Assembly (NCBI GenBank): GCA_947629195.1
Contig: CANRCS010000006.1
Span: 1 to 22,793 of the forward strand
Source: an uncultured Bacilli bacterium
Lineage (GTDB): Bacteria; Bacillota_I; Bacilli_A; RF39; UBA660
Reading direction: 5' to 3'
DNA length: 22,793 nucleotides
Under the pieces are notes generated by a model that did not search any database, had not been told where the DNA came from, and saw only the letters and a list, made by a program, of their open reading frames with translations. How positions within the stretch are numbered: the first letter of the stretch is position 1; each line of letters opens with the position of its first letter. This document shows, piece after piece, positions 6,604 through 16,041 of this stretch. Position numbers and translations under genes: made by a program.

Positions 6604-8754
6604 TCATTTAGGCTCAATTAATGATAATGATACTTTATTTTTATCTATAAAAATATCATCTACATAACAATCTACAATATCACCAACACTTACGACTTCC
6701 ATTGGATGCTTAATATATTTATCTGTTAATTTAGAAATATGAGCTAAACCATCATTTTTAAGACCAATATCTATAAATACTCCAAAATCTACAACGTTTC
6801 TTACTGTTCCCTGTAGTTTCATACCACGTTTTAAATCTTCAATTTTTAGTATATCACTTTTTAAAATTGGCTTTTCAAAATCATCTCTTGGGTCTCTTGT
6901 TGGTTTTTCTAAACAACTTATAATATCTTCTAACGTATAATTATCAATACCAAGTTTTTTAGAATAATCATCTACATCTATGTCTTCTAATTTTTCTATT
7001 AATTTATTTGTTCCCAAATCATTTAAAGTTAGCCCAAGTTCTTTTAAAAACTTATTAGTTATATCATAACTTTCAGGGTGAATTGAAGTTTGGTCTAATG
7101 GATTATCACCATCAATTATTCTAAGAAATCCTATTGATTGTTCATATGCTTTGTCACCAAGCCCTTTAATTTTTTTAACTTCTTCCCTATTGATAATTTT
7201 TCCAAATTTATCACGATATTCTAAAATTTTATCTATTGTTTTTTTAGTTAATCCAGATACATATTTTAGAAGAGAAGCACTTGCAGTATTTATATTAACT
7301 CCAACTTGGTTAACTGATTTACTGACAACGAAATCTAGTGAATCATTTAATTTCTTGCTAGAAACATCATGTTGATATTGTCCAACTCCAATACTTTTTG
7401 TATCAATTTTTACAAGTTCTGCTAAAGGGTCTTGTAATCTTCTACCAATACTTATTGCACTTCTTTCTTCAACATGCAAATCTGGAAATTCATTGATTGC
7501 AAGTTTACTAGCAGAATATACACTTGCTCCTGCTTCATTAACTATTATATACTCTACTTTTCTTTTAGCATTTTTAATTACATCAGCGGCAAAAGCTTCA
7601 CTTTCTCTAGATGCTGTACCATTTCCAATTGCAATTATATCGATATTATATTTTTCAATTAACTTTAAAACATGTTCCTTTGCTTTTTCATACTCATTTC
7701 TAGGCTCATGAGGATATATAACACTAATATCAAGTGGTTTTCCAGTCTTATCTAAAACTGCAAGTTTACACCCTGTTCTATATGCAGGGTCAAGTCCTAA
7801 TACCATTTTTTCTTTCATTGGTGGAGTAAGTAATAATTTTTCTAGATTTTTACTAAAAATATCAATTGCTCCTTCTTCAGATTTTTCAAATAACTCACTT
7901 CTTATTTCTCTTTCTATACTAGGAGCAATAAGTCTTTTATAACTATCCTTAATTGCATTTTTTACAATTTCATATACAAAAGAATTTTTATTTTTTACTA
8001 ATTTTCCTTCCAAATAATTTTCTATATATTTATCATCCACATCTATACTTACAGATATAACTTTTTCATTTTCTGCACGATTAATAGCTAAATAACGATG
8101 TGGTTTAATCCTTTTAACTTCTTCTTTATAATCGTAGTACATTTCATAAACTTTCTTTTCATCTATCGCATTCTTCTTAACTTTAGTTACTAAAACGCCA
8201 GTTCTATACGTATAACTTCTAATCCATTTTCTATATGATGCATTATCACTTATCCACTCAGAAATTATATATCCTGCACCCGTAATAGCATCATCCACAC
8301 TTTTAACTTTATCATTTAAGAATTTTTCTGCAATTGTATCTATTGTTCCATTCGTTGGAAATGACATTATAATTTTAGCAAGTGGTTCTAATCCATTATT
8401 AATTGCTTCCGTTGCTTTTGTTTTTTTCTTTTCTTTAAATGGTCTATATAAATCTTCAACTTCAACTAACTTTTCACTTTTCATTATTTTATCTTTTAAT
8501 TCATCAGTTAAAAGTCCTTTTTCATCAATTAATCTTATAACATCTTCTTTACGTTTAAGTAAGTTTACTTGATATTCATATACTTCTGAAATTGCACGTA
8601 TTTGTTCTTCATCTAAATTACCAGTTACTTCTTTTCTATATCTTGCAATAAAAGGTATTGTATTTCCTTCGCTTAATAAGTTTAGTGTATCAACTACTTG
8701 CTTATCTCTTATTTTTAAATCATTACTTATTTGTTTTATAATTAATTCATTCAT
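6604..8754 (-). CDS. tex: Tex family RNA-binding transcription accessory protein
   Basis: 716 residues, a normal length for Tex. The N-terminal helical domain has the typical GNTIPFIARYRKEVTGNLDE stretch. A YqgF/RNase H-like domain starts near MVLGLDPAYRTGCKLAVLD (~319-337). A helix-hairpin-helix region contains SLLKYVSGLTKKTIDKILEYR split over ~493-513. The C-terminal ~75 residues are an S1 domain (GTVRNVVDFGVFIDIGLKND, then HISKL). Tex binds nucleic acid and affects transcription and RNA turnover. The gene is monocistronic with its own promoter and terminator. It ends in TGA, which helps fix the genetic code here. Confidence 0.95.
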   Translation of the reverse strand: MNELIIKQISNDLKIRDKQVVDTLNLLSEGNTIPFIARYRKEVTGNLDEEQIRAISEVYEYQVNLLKRKEDVIRLIDEKGLLTDELKDKIMKSEKLVEVEDLYRPFKEKKKTKATEAINNGLEPLAKIIMSFPTNGTIDTIAEKFLNDKVKSVDDAITGAGYIISEWISDNASYRKWIRSYTYRTGVLVTKVKKNAIDEKKVYEMYYDYKEEVKRIKPHRYLAINRAENEKVISVSIDVDDKYIENYLEGKLVKNKNSFVYEIVKNAIKDSYKRLIAPSIEREIRSELFEKSEEGAIDIFSKNLEKLLLTPPMKEKMVLGLDPAYRTGCKLAVLDKTGKPLDISVIYPHEPRNEYEKAKEHVLKLIEKYNIDIIAIGNGTASRESEAFAADVIKNAKRKVEYIIVNEAGASVYSASKLAINEFPDLHVEERSAISIGRRLQDPLAELVKIDTKSIGVGQYQHDVSSKKLNDSLDFVVSKSVNQVGVNINTASASLLKYVSGLTKKTIDKILEYRDKFGKIINREEVKKIKGLGDKAYEQSIGFLRIIDGDNPLDQTSIHPESYDITNKFLKELGLTLNDLGTNKLIEKLEDIDVDDYSKKLGIDNYTLEDIISCLEKPTRDPRDDFEKPILKSDILKIEDLKRGMKLQGTVRNVVDFGVFIDIGLKNDGLAHISKLTDKYIKHPMEVVSVGDIVDCYVDDIFIDKNKVSLSLIEPK

Positions 8755-8787
8755 AACTTTCCTACTTTCTAATTGCTGTACTAAATA

Positions 8788-8816
8788 ATTATAATATTAA
8801 ATAAAAGTTAATACAA
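8788..8816 (-). promoter_or_regulatory. Promoter of tex
   Basis: On the minus strand TTGTAT (complement of 8811-8816), a 17-bp spacer and TATAAT (complement of 8788-8793). Confidence 0.6.
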
Positions 8817-8869
8817 TATTATTAAATTTATTTGTACAAAAAAAATTATAATTTTATAATAGAAAATTT

Positions 8870-8914
8870 AAAAGTTGTTATAAAATTAACTATTTAATCT
8901 TATAACAACTTTTT
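8870..8914. terminator. Strong hairpin downstream of the P-loop gene
   Basis: AAAAGTTGTTATAA (8870-8883) and TTATAACAACTTTT (8900-8913) form a 14-bp stem. T-rich tails exist on both strands (TTTTT at 8910-8914). It lies downstream of the minus-strand gene at 8942-9511 and upstream of the tex promoter, insulating the two. Confidence 0.65.
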
Positions 8915-8941
8915 CTGCTTATTTTTATAACGAAAAATAAA

Positions 8942-9511
8942 TTAATCAATATTTTCTTTTAACCAAATAAGTAAGTCATCTAATACTTTTTTTTGATTTT
9001 TAGACACATTCACAAACTTGATATTGTTTTTTAAACATTGTTTTTTATATGTTTTGCTCATATTAATAAAGTCTTTCAATAAAAATTTTAATCGTTCATC
9101 GCTTTCATTATATGTCCAATCAAGTTCAGTATCATTTTCTCTTATTGATTTAAATTTTTCATCTAGGTCAATATCTGGATAACCAAAAACAATGACAATG
9201 CTATTTTTAAGATTTTTAATTTTATCAATATTAAACACACTTGAATCAATAATGTAACGAAATGATGATACATATTTATTCGCATATTGAACAATATTTT
9301 TTATCAATCTTCTATAAAAATCATTATCAATGACTCTTGATGATATACAAATTTCATCAGTCTCATATTCTTTAAATTCAAAAGAATTCATATATGCCAT
9401 GTAATATATTTCTTCACTAATTACGTTACAATTTGGAAACTCATCATATACCATTTTAGCAAATGTGCTTTTTCCTGACCTAGGAGCACCTAACAATACT
9501 ATATTTTTCAA
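8942..9511 (-). CDS. P-loop NTPase/kinase-like protein
   Basis: A 189-residue protein with Walker A GAPRSGKST near the N-terminus (residues 8-16). The fold order resembles adenylate-kinase-like small kinases (AAA_17/zeta-like): a short strand, the P-loop, then YIIDSSVFNIDKIKN and a VIVFGYPD strand, followed by a charged lid-like segment (DEKFKSIRENDTELDW). The substrate is not identifiable. The start is a TTG at 9511, supported by AAGGAGG 6 nt upstream. That ribosome site is part of a small hairpin (9515-9529). The gene appears monocistronic. Confidence 0.65.
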   Translation of the reverse strand: MKNIVLLGAPRSGKSTFAKMVYDEFPNCNVISEEIYYMAYMNSFEFKEYETDEICISSRVIDNDFYRRLIKNIVQYANKYVSSFRYIIDSSVFNIDKIKNLKNSIVIVFGYPDIDLDEKFKSIRENDTELDWTYNESDERLKFLLKDFINMSKTYKKQCLKNNIKFVNVSKNQKKVLDDLLIWLKENID

Positions 9512-9514
9512 CTC

Positions 9515-9529
9515 ACACCTCCTTGGTGT
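9515..9529 (-). promoter_or_regulatory. Hairpin holding the ribosome-binding site of the P-loop gene
   Basis: ACACC-AAGGA-GGTGT on the minus strand forms a 5-bp stem. Its loop and 3' arm contain the AAGGAGG of the TTG-start gene. It could moderate translation. Confidence 0.35.
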
Positions 9530-9599
9530 TATACTCTAGCAAACTTAAACGTAGTATCCTGTCGAAATAAGGACAATTTAAACGTTTTTAAATCAGAAA

Positions 9600-9625
9600 A
9601 AATCATAACATAATTGTCATGATTT
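9600..9625 (-). terminator. Terminator of the MBL hydrolase/murC operon
   Basis: AAATCAT and ATGATTT pair around a loop that contains a further AC/GT pair. The minus strand then reads TTTTTTC. It lies just after the stop of the 9632-10168 gene. Confidence 0.6.
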
Positions 9626-9631
9626 AATTTA

Positions 9632-10168
9632 TTATTTAAAATATATATTATATTTTATTTCATCACCCAAATTGGTTGAATCTCCATGTCCTGGATAAAG
9701 TTTTGTATTTAGAGGATAATTTTTAATTTTTTTTATACTTTCATACATTTCATCTTCACTACCTGTTTCTAAATCCCATCTTCCAATATCGTTTTTGAAA
9801 ATAAAATCTCCACAAAACATGATATCATCTTCATAAAAATAATATGTAATAGAATCGCTTTTATGTCCTGGAGTATGTATCATTTTAAATTTAAAGTCAT
9901 CAATAGATATAACTTCTTCATCATTTTTGTAATCATTAAAATCTATTTTTTCAATACTATATTCTTTTAATGTTTGTGATAGTGCGCCAATATGGTCAAA
10001 ATGATTGTGAGTTATTAGCACTTTAAGTGGTGTTAAACATAGAGAAGATATACTATTTTTAATACTCTCAAAATCATCACCTGGGTCTATAATTATACAT
10101 TTATCACTTTTAATTACTAAATAGCAATTTGTTTCTAAATATCCAACCTTAATTGTTTCTATTTTCAT
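9632..10168 (-). CDS. MBL-fold (glyoxalase II-like) metallohydrolase
   Basis: 178 residues. The metal-binding motif is THNHFDHIG (H54, H56, D58, H59). Further ligand regions are HTPGHKSDS, FCGDFIF and YPGHGDST, in the order seen in small hydroxyacylglutathione-hydrolase-like proteins of Bacillota. It probably hydrolyses a thioester or similar bond; the substrate is unknown. The start overlaps the end of murC by 20 bp, so translation is likely coupled, although a link to cell-wall synthesis is not established. Confidence 0.85.
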   Translation of the reverse strand: MKIETIKVGYLETNCYLVIKSDKCIIIDPGDDFESIKNSISSLCLTPLKVLITHNHFDHIGALSQTLKEYSIEKIDFNDYKNDEEVISIDDFKFKMIHTPGHKSDSITYYFYEDDIMFCGDFIFKNDIGRWDLETGSEDEMYESIKKIKNYPLNTKLYPGHGDSTNLGDEIKYNIYFK

Positions 10169-11474
10169 TTTGATTCTTTAATAATTTTTCAAAATTACCT
10201 TTCATTGTATATATATCTTTACAGCTCATGAATAGTAAAACAGAATTTTTATGTTTTAGTAATTTGTCTATGGAATTATCATCAATATATTCCCCATTTT
10301 TTAGTAAATCTATAATTAAATTTGAAGTAACACCAGGAAATTCTTCAGGTAATTCTCTATCACAAGTTATATCAGTAACATAAGCTTTATCGGCCATATC
10401 TAATGCTTTAGCAAATTCTTCATATAGTTCTTTGGTTCTAGAATATGTATTAGGTTTAAACACAGCAATAATTTCTTTATCTGGATATTTTTGTCTTGCA
10501 GAACTTATGGTTGCAGCTACTTCAGTTGGATGGTGTGCATAATCATCAACTGTAACTACATCTCCTATAAAGTTTTCTGCAAATCTTCTTTTAGCGCCTT
10601 TAAAAGTGTGTATTTCATTATTGACTGTATCTTTATCTAACCCTTCAATATAACACATTGCAATAACAGCTAATGAATTTAATACCATATGTTTACCAAG
10701 TAAAGGTAATTCAAAATGATTATAGTATTCACCCTTTATGTAAACATCGAAATTAGAACCTGTGGTAGATAATTCAAGATTTTTACATACTATATCATTA
10801 TCATCATTAAATCCATAAAATAATTTATCTTTTAAATCAAGGCTTCTTACTATATCACTATCTCCCCATGCTATAACTGTCTTTTTTGTTTGATTAGCAA
10901 ACTCTTGGAAAGCACTTTTATAATCATCTAAATCCTTGTAATAGTCTGGATGGTCTAATTCTATGTTAGTTATAATTGTATATGTTGGGTGATAATTTAA
11001 AAAATGTCTATAATACTCACATGCTTCGATAAAGAACAAATCACTATTTTTATCTGCCACACCTGTTCCATCACCTATTATATAACTGCAACCAACAGTT
11101 TCAGAAAAAATATGCGCTAAAAGTGCAGTCGTAGTAGTTTTACCATGACATCCAGAAATTGCTACTGTTCTATATTTATCAGTCAACTCACCAAGGAATT
11201 CATAATATTGATATATTTTTAATCCTAATTTTTTAGCATTAATAATTTCATTATGATTATCTCTTACTGCTGATGTTCTAATTACAATTGTATCAGAAGA
11301 AAGTTCTGGAGTTTCATAATATATTTTTATATTCCTTTTTTCTAATTCAACTTCAGTATATGCATGATTTTTATTATCATCGTATCCTATAACTTCATTA
11401 CCTAAATCATATAAAACTTGCGCTAAACTACTCATACCAGAGCCTTTAATTCCTATAAAGTAATATTTACTCAT
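10149..11474 (-). CDS. murC: UDP-N-acetylmuramate--L-alanine ligase
   Basis: 441 residues, the usual length. The N-terminal Rossmann motif is GIKGSGMSSLA (8-18). The Mur ligase ATP site is SGCHGKTTTTALLAH (106-120). TNIELDHPDYY and VDDYAHHPTE are further Mur-family signatures. MurC adds L-alanine to UDP-N-acetylmuramate in the cytoplasm, the first amino acid step of the peptidoglycan stem. AAGGAGATG precedes the ATG, and an extended -10 promoter lies upstream. It is cotranscribed with the MBL hydrolase. Confidence 0.95.
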   Translation of the reverse strand: MSKYYFIGIKGSGMSSLAQVLYDLGNEVIGYDDNKNHAYTEVELEKRNIKIYYETPELSSDTIVIRTSAVRDNHNEIINAKKLGLKIYQYYEFLGELTDKYRTVAISGCHGKTTTTALLAHIFSETVGCSYIIGDGTGVADKNSDLFFIEACEYYRHFLNYHPTYTIITNIELDHPDYYKDLDDYKSAFQEFANQTKKTVIAWGDSDIVRSLDLKDKLFYGFNDDNDIVCKNLELSTTGSNFDVYIKGEYYNHFELPLLGKHMVLNSLAVIAMCYIEGLDKDTVNNEIHTFKGAKRRFAENFIGDVVTVDDYAHHPTEVAATISSARQKYPDKEIIAVFKPNTYSRTKELYEEFAKALDMADKAYVTDITCDRELPEEFPGVTSNLIIDLLKNGEYIDDNSIDKLLKHKNSVLLFMSCKDIYTMKGNFEKLLKNQNENRNN

Positions 11475-11500
11475 GAAAACATCTCCTTATATTCATTAAT

Positions 11501-11509
11501 ATTATAGCA
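11501..11509 (-). promoter_or_regulatory. Extended -10 promoter of murC
   Basis: TGCTATAAT on the minus strand, about 27 bp before the ATG. No good -35 is visible, which is acceptable for a TGN extended -10. Confidence 0.5.
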
Positions 11510-11551
11510 TATTAAATTTTTTTTGTGTTATAAGTCTATTAAATAAACAAA

Positions 11552-11573
11552 AAAACTTGATAAGACAAGTTTT
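11552..11573 (-). terminator. Terminator of uppP
   Basis: AAAACTTG and CAAGTTTT form an 8-bp stem with a 6-nt loop, followed on the minus strand by a seven-T run. It overlaps the uppP stop codon. Confidence 0.75.
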
Positions 11574-12381
11574 AAAACATAATACATTTAACTAAAATAA
11601 TAAGTGCGAATATTACTCGATAGTATGCAAATATAGCAAAATCATTTTTCTTTATATAATTTAATAAAAATTTTATACTTAATATTCCAAATATAGCAGC
11701 AGTGACAATTCCAACTACTAATTGAATATTAAATTCTTGTATTAAATTATCAAATTTTAATATTGTTGCTCCAAATATAATAGGTGTTGATAACATAAAT
11801 GTAAATTTTGCACATGCATCTCTTGATACTCCTAATAAACGACCAACTAATATTGTCGTACCTGACCTTGAAAATCCTGGAAAAATTGCTAAAGCTTGAC
11901 TAAGTCCTATTAAAAATGTTTGTTTTAATGTTAAATCTTTATATTCCGTTGGGTTTTTATAGTGTTTTTGTGCCCATTTATCACCAAAATAAATTAACAC
12001 ACCTACTACTGCTAATGCAATTGCAATAACTGGAATTAAGTTTCTAAAAATCTCTTCCACATAATCTTCTAATAATTTACCAATTAGTGCACCAGGAATA
12101 GTCGCAATTACCAAATACCAAAACATTTTATTTTCAAAAGAGTTTTTCTTATGAACAACTTTATTAAAAGCACCTTGTACTAACTTTAGCCAATCCCTCC
12201 AAAATACTGTTAATACAGCAATAAGTGTTCCAAAATGTAATGCAACATCAAATGCTAAGGAGTGAGTGGGAAAATTAAATAAATAAGGTACTAATATTAA
12301 ATGTGCTGAACTAGAAATTGGAAGAAATTCACCAATTCCCTGAACAATACCTAAAAGTATACTTTGTAATATTTCTATCAT
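11572..12381 (-). CDS. uppP: Undecaprenyl-diphosphate phosphatase
   Basis: 269 residues with several hydrophobic helices. The family motifs are present: GIVQGIGEFLPISSSAHL near the N-terminus (catalytic glutamate and serine region) and FPGFSRSGTTILVGRLLG (~167-184). The integral membrane enzyme recycles undecaprenyl pyrophosphate to the monophosphate lipid carrier for peptidoglycan synthesis and gives bacitracin tolerance. GGAG precedes the ATG. It is close to murC but separated by a terminator, so it is a separate unit. Confidence 0.95.
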   Translation of the reverse strand: MIEILQSILLGIVQGIGEFLPISSSAHLILVPYLFNFPTHSLAFDVALHFGTLIAVLTVFWRDWLKLVQGAFNKVVHKKNSFENKMFWYLVIATIPGALIGKLLEDYVEEIFRNLIPVIAIALAVVGVLIYFGDKWAQKHYKNPTEYKDLTLKQTFLIGLSQALAIFPGFSRSGTTILVGRLLGVSRDACAKFTFMLSTPIIFGATILKFDNLIQEFNIQLVVGIVTAAIFGILSIKFLLNYIKKNDFAIFAYYRVIFALIILVKCIMF

Positions 12382-12569
12382 ATAACTTACTCCAATCTAT
12401 TTTTATTATCCACTAAAATTATATAGCAGATTTTATTACAATATGATAATAATAAACAATAACAATTATAACATTATTTTCTATTTAAAGCAAAAAAAGA
12501 TTGTATCAATATATAGCTTAAAATTCTTATATTTTTACATTATTATATATAACTGTATATTTTTTTATC

Positions 12570-12727
12570 CTACAAATTTTCCCACCAAATTATACTTGAA
12601 TTAAGTTTAGTAGTAGCTTCTTCTTCATTTTCTATATTTTTATTTACAGAAGTTTTCGTATAATCTCTATTCTCATATAAATTATTCTCTAAAAATTTTT
12701 ATCAATTCCATTTCTTAAACAACTCAT
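12570..12727 (-). pseudogene. Possible small ORF broken by a frameshift
   Basis: This lies in the 360-bp gap at 12382-12741. An ATG at 12727, 15 bp after the RNase J-like stop, opens MSCLRNGIDKNF and then stops within a T-run. Adding one base there would join it to a second open frame (FLENNLYENRDYTKTSVN onward, ending SSIIWWENL). The combined product would be ~52 residues of no family I know. The rest of the gap (12382-12569) is very AT-rich and shows only a TATAAT for uppP on the minus strand. Confidence 0.25.
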
Positions 12728-12741
12728 TTTAACTTCTACTT

Positions 12742-13986
12742 TTAAATCTCAATTTTTTCTAAATCGAAAGTTACTTTAACTTTATTGCCAAATATTTCTT
12801 TGGATACTTTATATGCTTCTTGTTGATTTTCAGTATGAATTATTCTAATCTCTTTAGGTTTTAAATAATCATTTAACATTCTGATAGCTTCAATTGAAGC
12901 ATGGCCAGATGTATGTAAATTAATTATTCTGTCTTTGGTTATACCATATTCTTCTATTTTATGAAAAAATTTTTTCATACTTTCTTTTTCTTTGTAACCT
13001 TCCCACATAGAATAAATTAAACAAGGATTAGTTATATAATCTTTATTAAATAATTTTTCTATATCTTCTACCATAGAAGTTTTAATCATCATAGCATATT
13101 TTTTATAACGATAGGCCCCTTGTTTTTTGAACCTTAAAAATGGATATATATACTTTATTTTAAAATTAATTGATTTAGTATTATATTTACAAGGAATCCA
13201 AGTATAAACTGACTTATCACCTGGAATAGGAACAGTTGAATCGTCTAAAGATTTAGTAATATTAGCTGTAAATATATCTTCAATAAAGTTCTTATTTGTA
13301 TGTTTGCTTGCCTCATAAAAATCCTTTATTCTATCTATATTGGTTGATGATTGCAAAATGAATACTTGATCATACTTTTCAAATATTTCTACTGCTTTAT
13401 TTTTAATAGTTTCTTCACTATCATATTCTTTTTCTTTTCTCGTTAGAGTAGTACCTTCTATAATAAGCATATCAACATTACCTATTTCTCTTAAAGATTC
13501 TATGAACCTATCTCCATTTAAACCATGATTTCTATAATCACCTGTATGTAAAATTCTTTTTCCATCACATTCAATTAAAAGCATTGATGAGTTATATGCT
13601 GAATGGTCGACAAAATAAGGTGTTACTTTTATGTCGTCTACTTTAATTTCCTCATTAAAATTCATATTTTTAGTATTAAATCTTATTTTTTTATGAGTAA
13701 ATGTATTTGTGAGTTTGTAAATCTTTTTGGAAATAGGTTCTACATAAACATCAATTGTGTCTAATATATAATTGATTAATCCAATATGGTCTCCGTGAGA
13801 ATGTGTTATAAAAACAGCTTTGTACTTAGAGCTTCCTTTAGTTAAACCATATATACTAGGTATTTCCTTTTTATCATCATCTAAATCTTCACCAAAATCA
13901 ATAATAATCTTAGTTCCCTTATTACTTGTAATTTCAGTAATACATCCTCCTATTTGATTAGTTCCTTTTAATATTCTAACGTCCAT
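12742..13986 (-). CDS. RNase J-like beta-CASP metallo-beta-lactamase fold protein
   Basis: 414 residues, shorter than RNase J (~550) and without its C-terminal dimerisation domain. Metal-binding motifs look intact: THSHGDHIG (61-69), FVDHSA (125-130), HTGDYR (147-152), and the beta-CASP motif HTSGHAS near residue 360. The N-terminal ILKGTNQIGGCITEI strand pair is typical of the RNase J/CPSF group. It is probably a single-strand nucleic acid nuclease. It follows the PolC-like gene after 54 bp with no clear terminator or promoter between, so it may share that operon. Confidence 0.75.
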   Translation of the reverse strand: MDVRILKGTNQIGGCITEITSNKGTKIIIDFGEDLDDDKKEIPSIYGLTKGSSKYKAVFITHSHGDHIGLINYILDTIDVYVEPISKKIYKLTNTFTHKKIRFNTKNMNFNEEIKVDDIKVTPYFVDHSAYNSSMLLIECDGKRILHTGDYRNHGLNGDRFIESLREIGNVDMLIIEGTTLTRKEKEYDSEETIKNKAVEIFEKYDQVFILQSSTNIDRIKDFYEASKHTNKNFIEDIFTANITKSLDDSTVPIPGDKSVYTWIPCKYNTKSINFKIKYIYPFLRFKKQGAYRYKKYAMMIKTSMVEDIEKLFNKDYITNPCLIYSMWEGYKEKESMKKFFHKIEEYGITKDRIINLHTSGHASIEAIRMLNDYLKPKEIRIIHTENQQEAYKVSKEIFGNKVKVTFDLEKIEI

Positions 13987-14040
13987 AATAACACAATTCC
14001 TTCCATATAATTTAACTTTTTAAAAGTATTGTTACTTTTA

Positions 14041-16041
14041 CTATATAATACATTTGTCTATTTTACAATCATTAAATTCTTTTTCATAATGAATCATATA
14101 CCAGATAATTTTCAAATAATTACTTGTATAACTAATAAGATGAGCTTTAGGCAATAAAAATGGACAAGATTCAAATATATCAAAGTAATATGATTTAATA
14201 TCATATTTTTTCAAATTATCCATATTATTTTTTCCTAAAGATTTAGAGATTTCTAAAGCTTCTTTACTATCTATATTTAAAGTTAATAGATAATTATAAA
14301 AATCTTCTCTAGTTATAATTATATCTTTAAGAGTTATTTTTTTACTTTCTATTAATTTTAAATATTTATTTAATAAAGTAGGTGCATGATATAAACCAAA
14401 TATTTTAACATAATCATAAAAAGTTTTAGGTTCTAATTTTTGTATAATTACATTTGATGTAGTATTTAAATATTCATAAACATCTTTATAATCTGTAAAA
14501 AGCAAAGATGGTGTAATATTGGTTGAATCTTTTAATTTCTTTAGAATAGATGGAATATCATGATATAAAAAATCTATTTTTAAAATATTTTTATTTAAGT
14601 CATGATAATCAAAATAAGTAGCTTTTAAATTTTCATTTAAATATTTAATTGGAGTGAAATCTTCTATTTCAAAATTTTTAGGAATTATCATAATACTACC
14701 TGGATGTATTCCCCATTTATTATATTTAGAATTATAAACTCCTGCTTTAATTAGAGAAGCATCAGGGAACATATCTTTTAAATTTTTTTCAAGTTCTTCT
14801 TTTATTTCTATAGGAAAATTAATATTGATTACAGGCATTTTTGATATATCATAGTCTAAATAAGTTTCAATAGGAATATTATATCCATTTTTTAATAATT
14901 TTTTACCACATTTACAAATTTTATCTGGCATATCTCTAAAAGTTTCATATTTATCTTCAAAATAAAATTTAGAACAATGCTTACAGTAATAATGAGGTTT
15001 CAATGGATTAATATTTGTAATACCAAGTAAATAAGCAATTAAAGAAGAACCTACTTTACCACGTTCCATTATAGGATAATTAACTTGAGTTAAAGAAACC
15101 AATTTCTTATAAATTAAAAATATAACTTCATAATTAGAACCAATTATTCCCTTATCTTTTCTAAAACTACGCCCATATAATTCTAAATTAATTCTATCAC
15201 TTACTTCACTAGGTAATTTGTCACCATAAATAGCTTTTGCTCTGCAATAAACATTTTCTATCAAATCTTTCTTACTATCATTTATTTCAGGTAAATACAA
15301 TTTATCATCAAATATTTCAATATTACTAATTAAACTATTTAATAAATTAGTGTTTTTAACTACAATTTCATATGAAGTATCAGAATCCAAGAATGAAAAA
15401 TCTTCTAGCATTTCTTTAGTTGTTTTTAAATAAGTAGCATCTAAATCTCTTTCTTTATAATTACTTTTATTCTCTTTTTTTAAATAACAAACTTCACCTG
15501 TTCCAATTACTATTTTCCTTGAATTTTTAGCAATATCAATTAACTCTTTTATTCTATTGTGGTATATCTTATCACACGGCCTTACAAATAAGTAATCATA
15601 CCACATCATATCTCGTTTAATATCATCATTACTTAAATTATCATAAATATCTAACATTTTATTCAAATCAAGGCCATATAATAATCCATCACCTAACTTA
15701 ACTAATTCATCTCTTTTAATTCCCATATATTTATTTTTAGAAATTAAACTTATTATTTTATAAAGATTTTTTAGTCCAACTTTATTTTTAACAATTACAT
15801 TTATAGTAATCAAACTTTCATTTACAATTACTTTTATTTTAACTCCATAAATCACTTTGAAATTAGATATATTATTATCCTTAATATACCTATAAACTTT
15901 AGGAAATGCTTCTATATCCATAAAATCTGTTATAGCAATTCCTTTTTGTCCTAAACTAATTGCATATTCAATAAGTTTAATTGGTTCAATCATAATTCCT
16001 TTACTAATATTCGTTAAAGCATTAAATTCAATTCTTTCCAC
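14041..16041 (-). CDS. PolC-like protein lacking catalytic residues (pseudo-polymerase)
   Basis: 666 residues that follow PolC (DNA polymerase III alpha, Gram-positive type) from the PHP domain into the palm. RIEFNALTNIS stands for the PolC RVELHLHTPMS. AITDFMDIEAFPKVY stands for TDH...SFPEAY. RGKVGSSLIAYLLGITNINPLKPHYYC is the finger/zinc region (Cys 353, 356, 376, 378). Then come IHPGSIMIIP and LKIDFLYHD. The 3'-5' exonuclease insert, the N-terminal domain and the C-terminal end are missing. The HxH of PHP is N/L, TDH is TDF, and VHYL is VCYL. The palm motif PDIDLNF is PVININF (403-409); only the third aspartate (D490) remains. It should lack both activities. It overlaps the KOW gene by 14 bp. 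Confidence 0.85.
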   Translation of the reverse strand: MERIEFNALTNISKGIMIEPIKLIEYAISLGQKGIAITDFMDIEAFPKVYRYIKDNNISNFKVIYGVKIKVIVNESLITINVIVKNKVGLKNLYKIISLISKNKYMGIKRDELVKLGDGLLYGLDLNKMLDIYDNLSNDDIKRDMMWYDYLFVRPCDKIYHNRIKELIDIAKNSRKIVIGTGEVCYLKKENKSNYKERDLDATYLKTTKEMLEDFSFLDSDTSYEIVVKNTNLLNSLISNIEIFDDKLYLPEINDSKKDLIENVYCRAKAIYGDKLPSEVSDRINLELYGRSFRKDKGIIGSNYEVIFLIYKKLVSLTQVNYPIMERGKVGSSLIAYLLGITNINPLKPHYYCKHCSKFYFEDKYETFRDMPDKICKCGKKLLKNGYNIPIETYLDYDISKMPVININFPIEIKEELEKNLKDMFPDASLIKAGVYNSKYNKWGIHPGSIMIIPKNFEIEDFTPIKYLNENLKATYFDYHDLNKNILKIDFLYHDIPSILKKLKDSTNITPSLLFTDYKDVYEYLNTTSNVIIQKLEPKTFYDYVKIFGLYHAPTLLNKYLKLIESKKITLKDIIITREDFYNYLLTLNIDSKEALEISKSLGKNNMDNLKKYDIKSYYFDIFESCPFLLPKAHLISYTSNYLKIIWYMIHYEKEFNDCKIDKCII

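Noticed and set aside
6604..8754. Mycoplasma-type code with UGA as tryptophan
   Set aside because: UGA ends tex and other frames, Trp is UGG in the proteins, and the tRNA-Trp anticodon is CCA.
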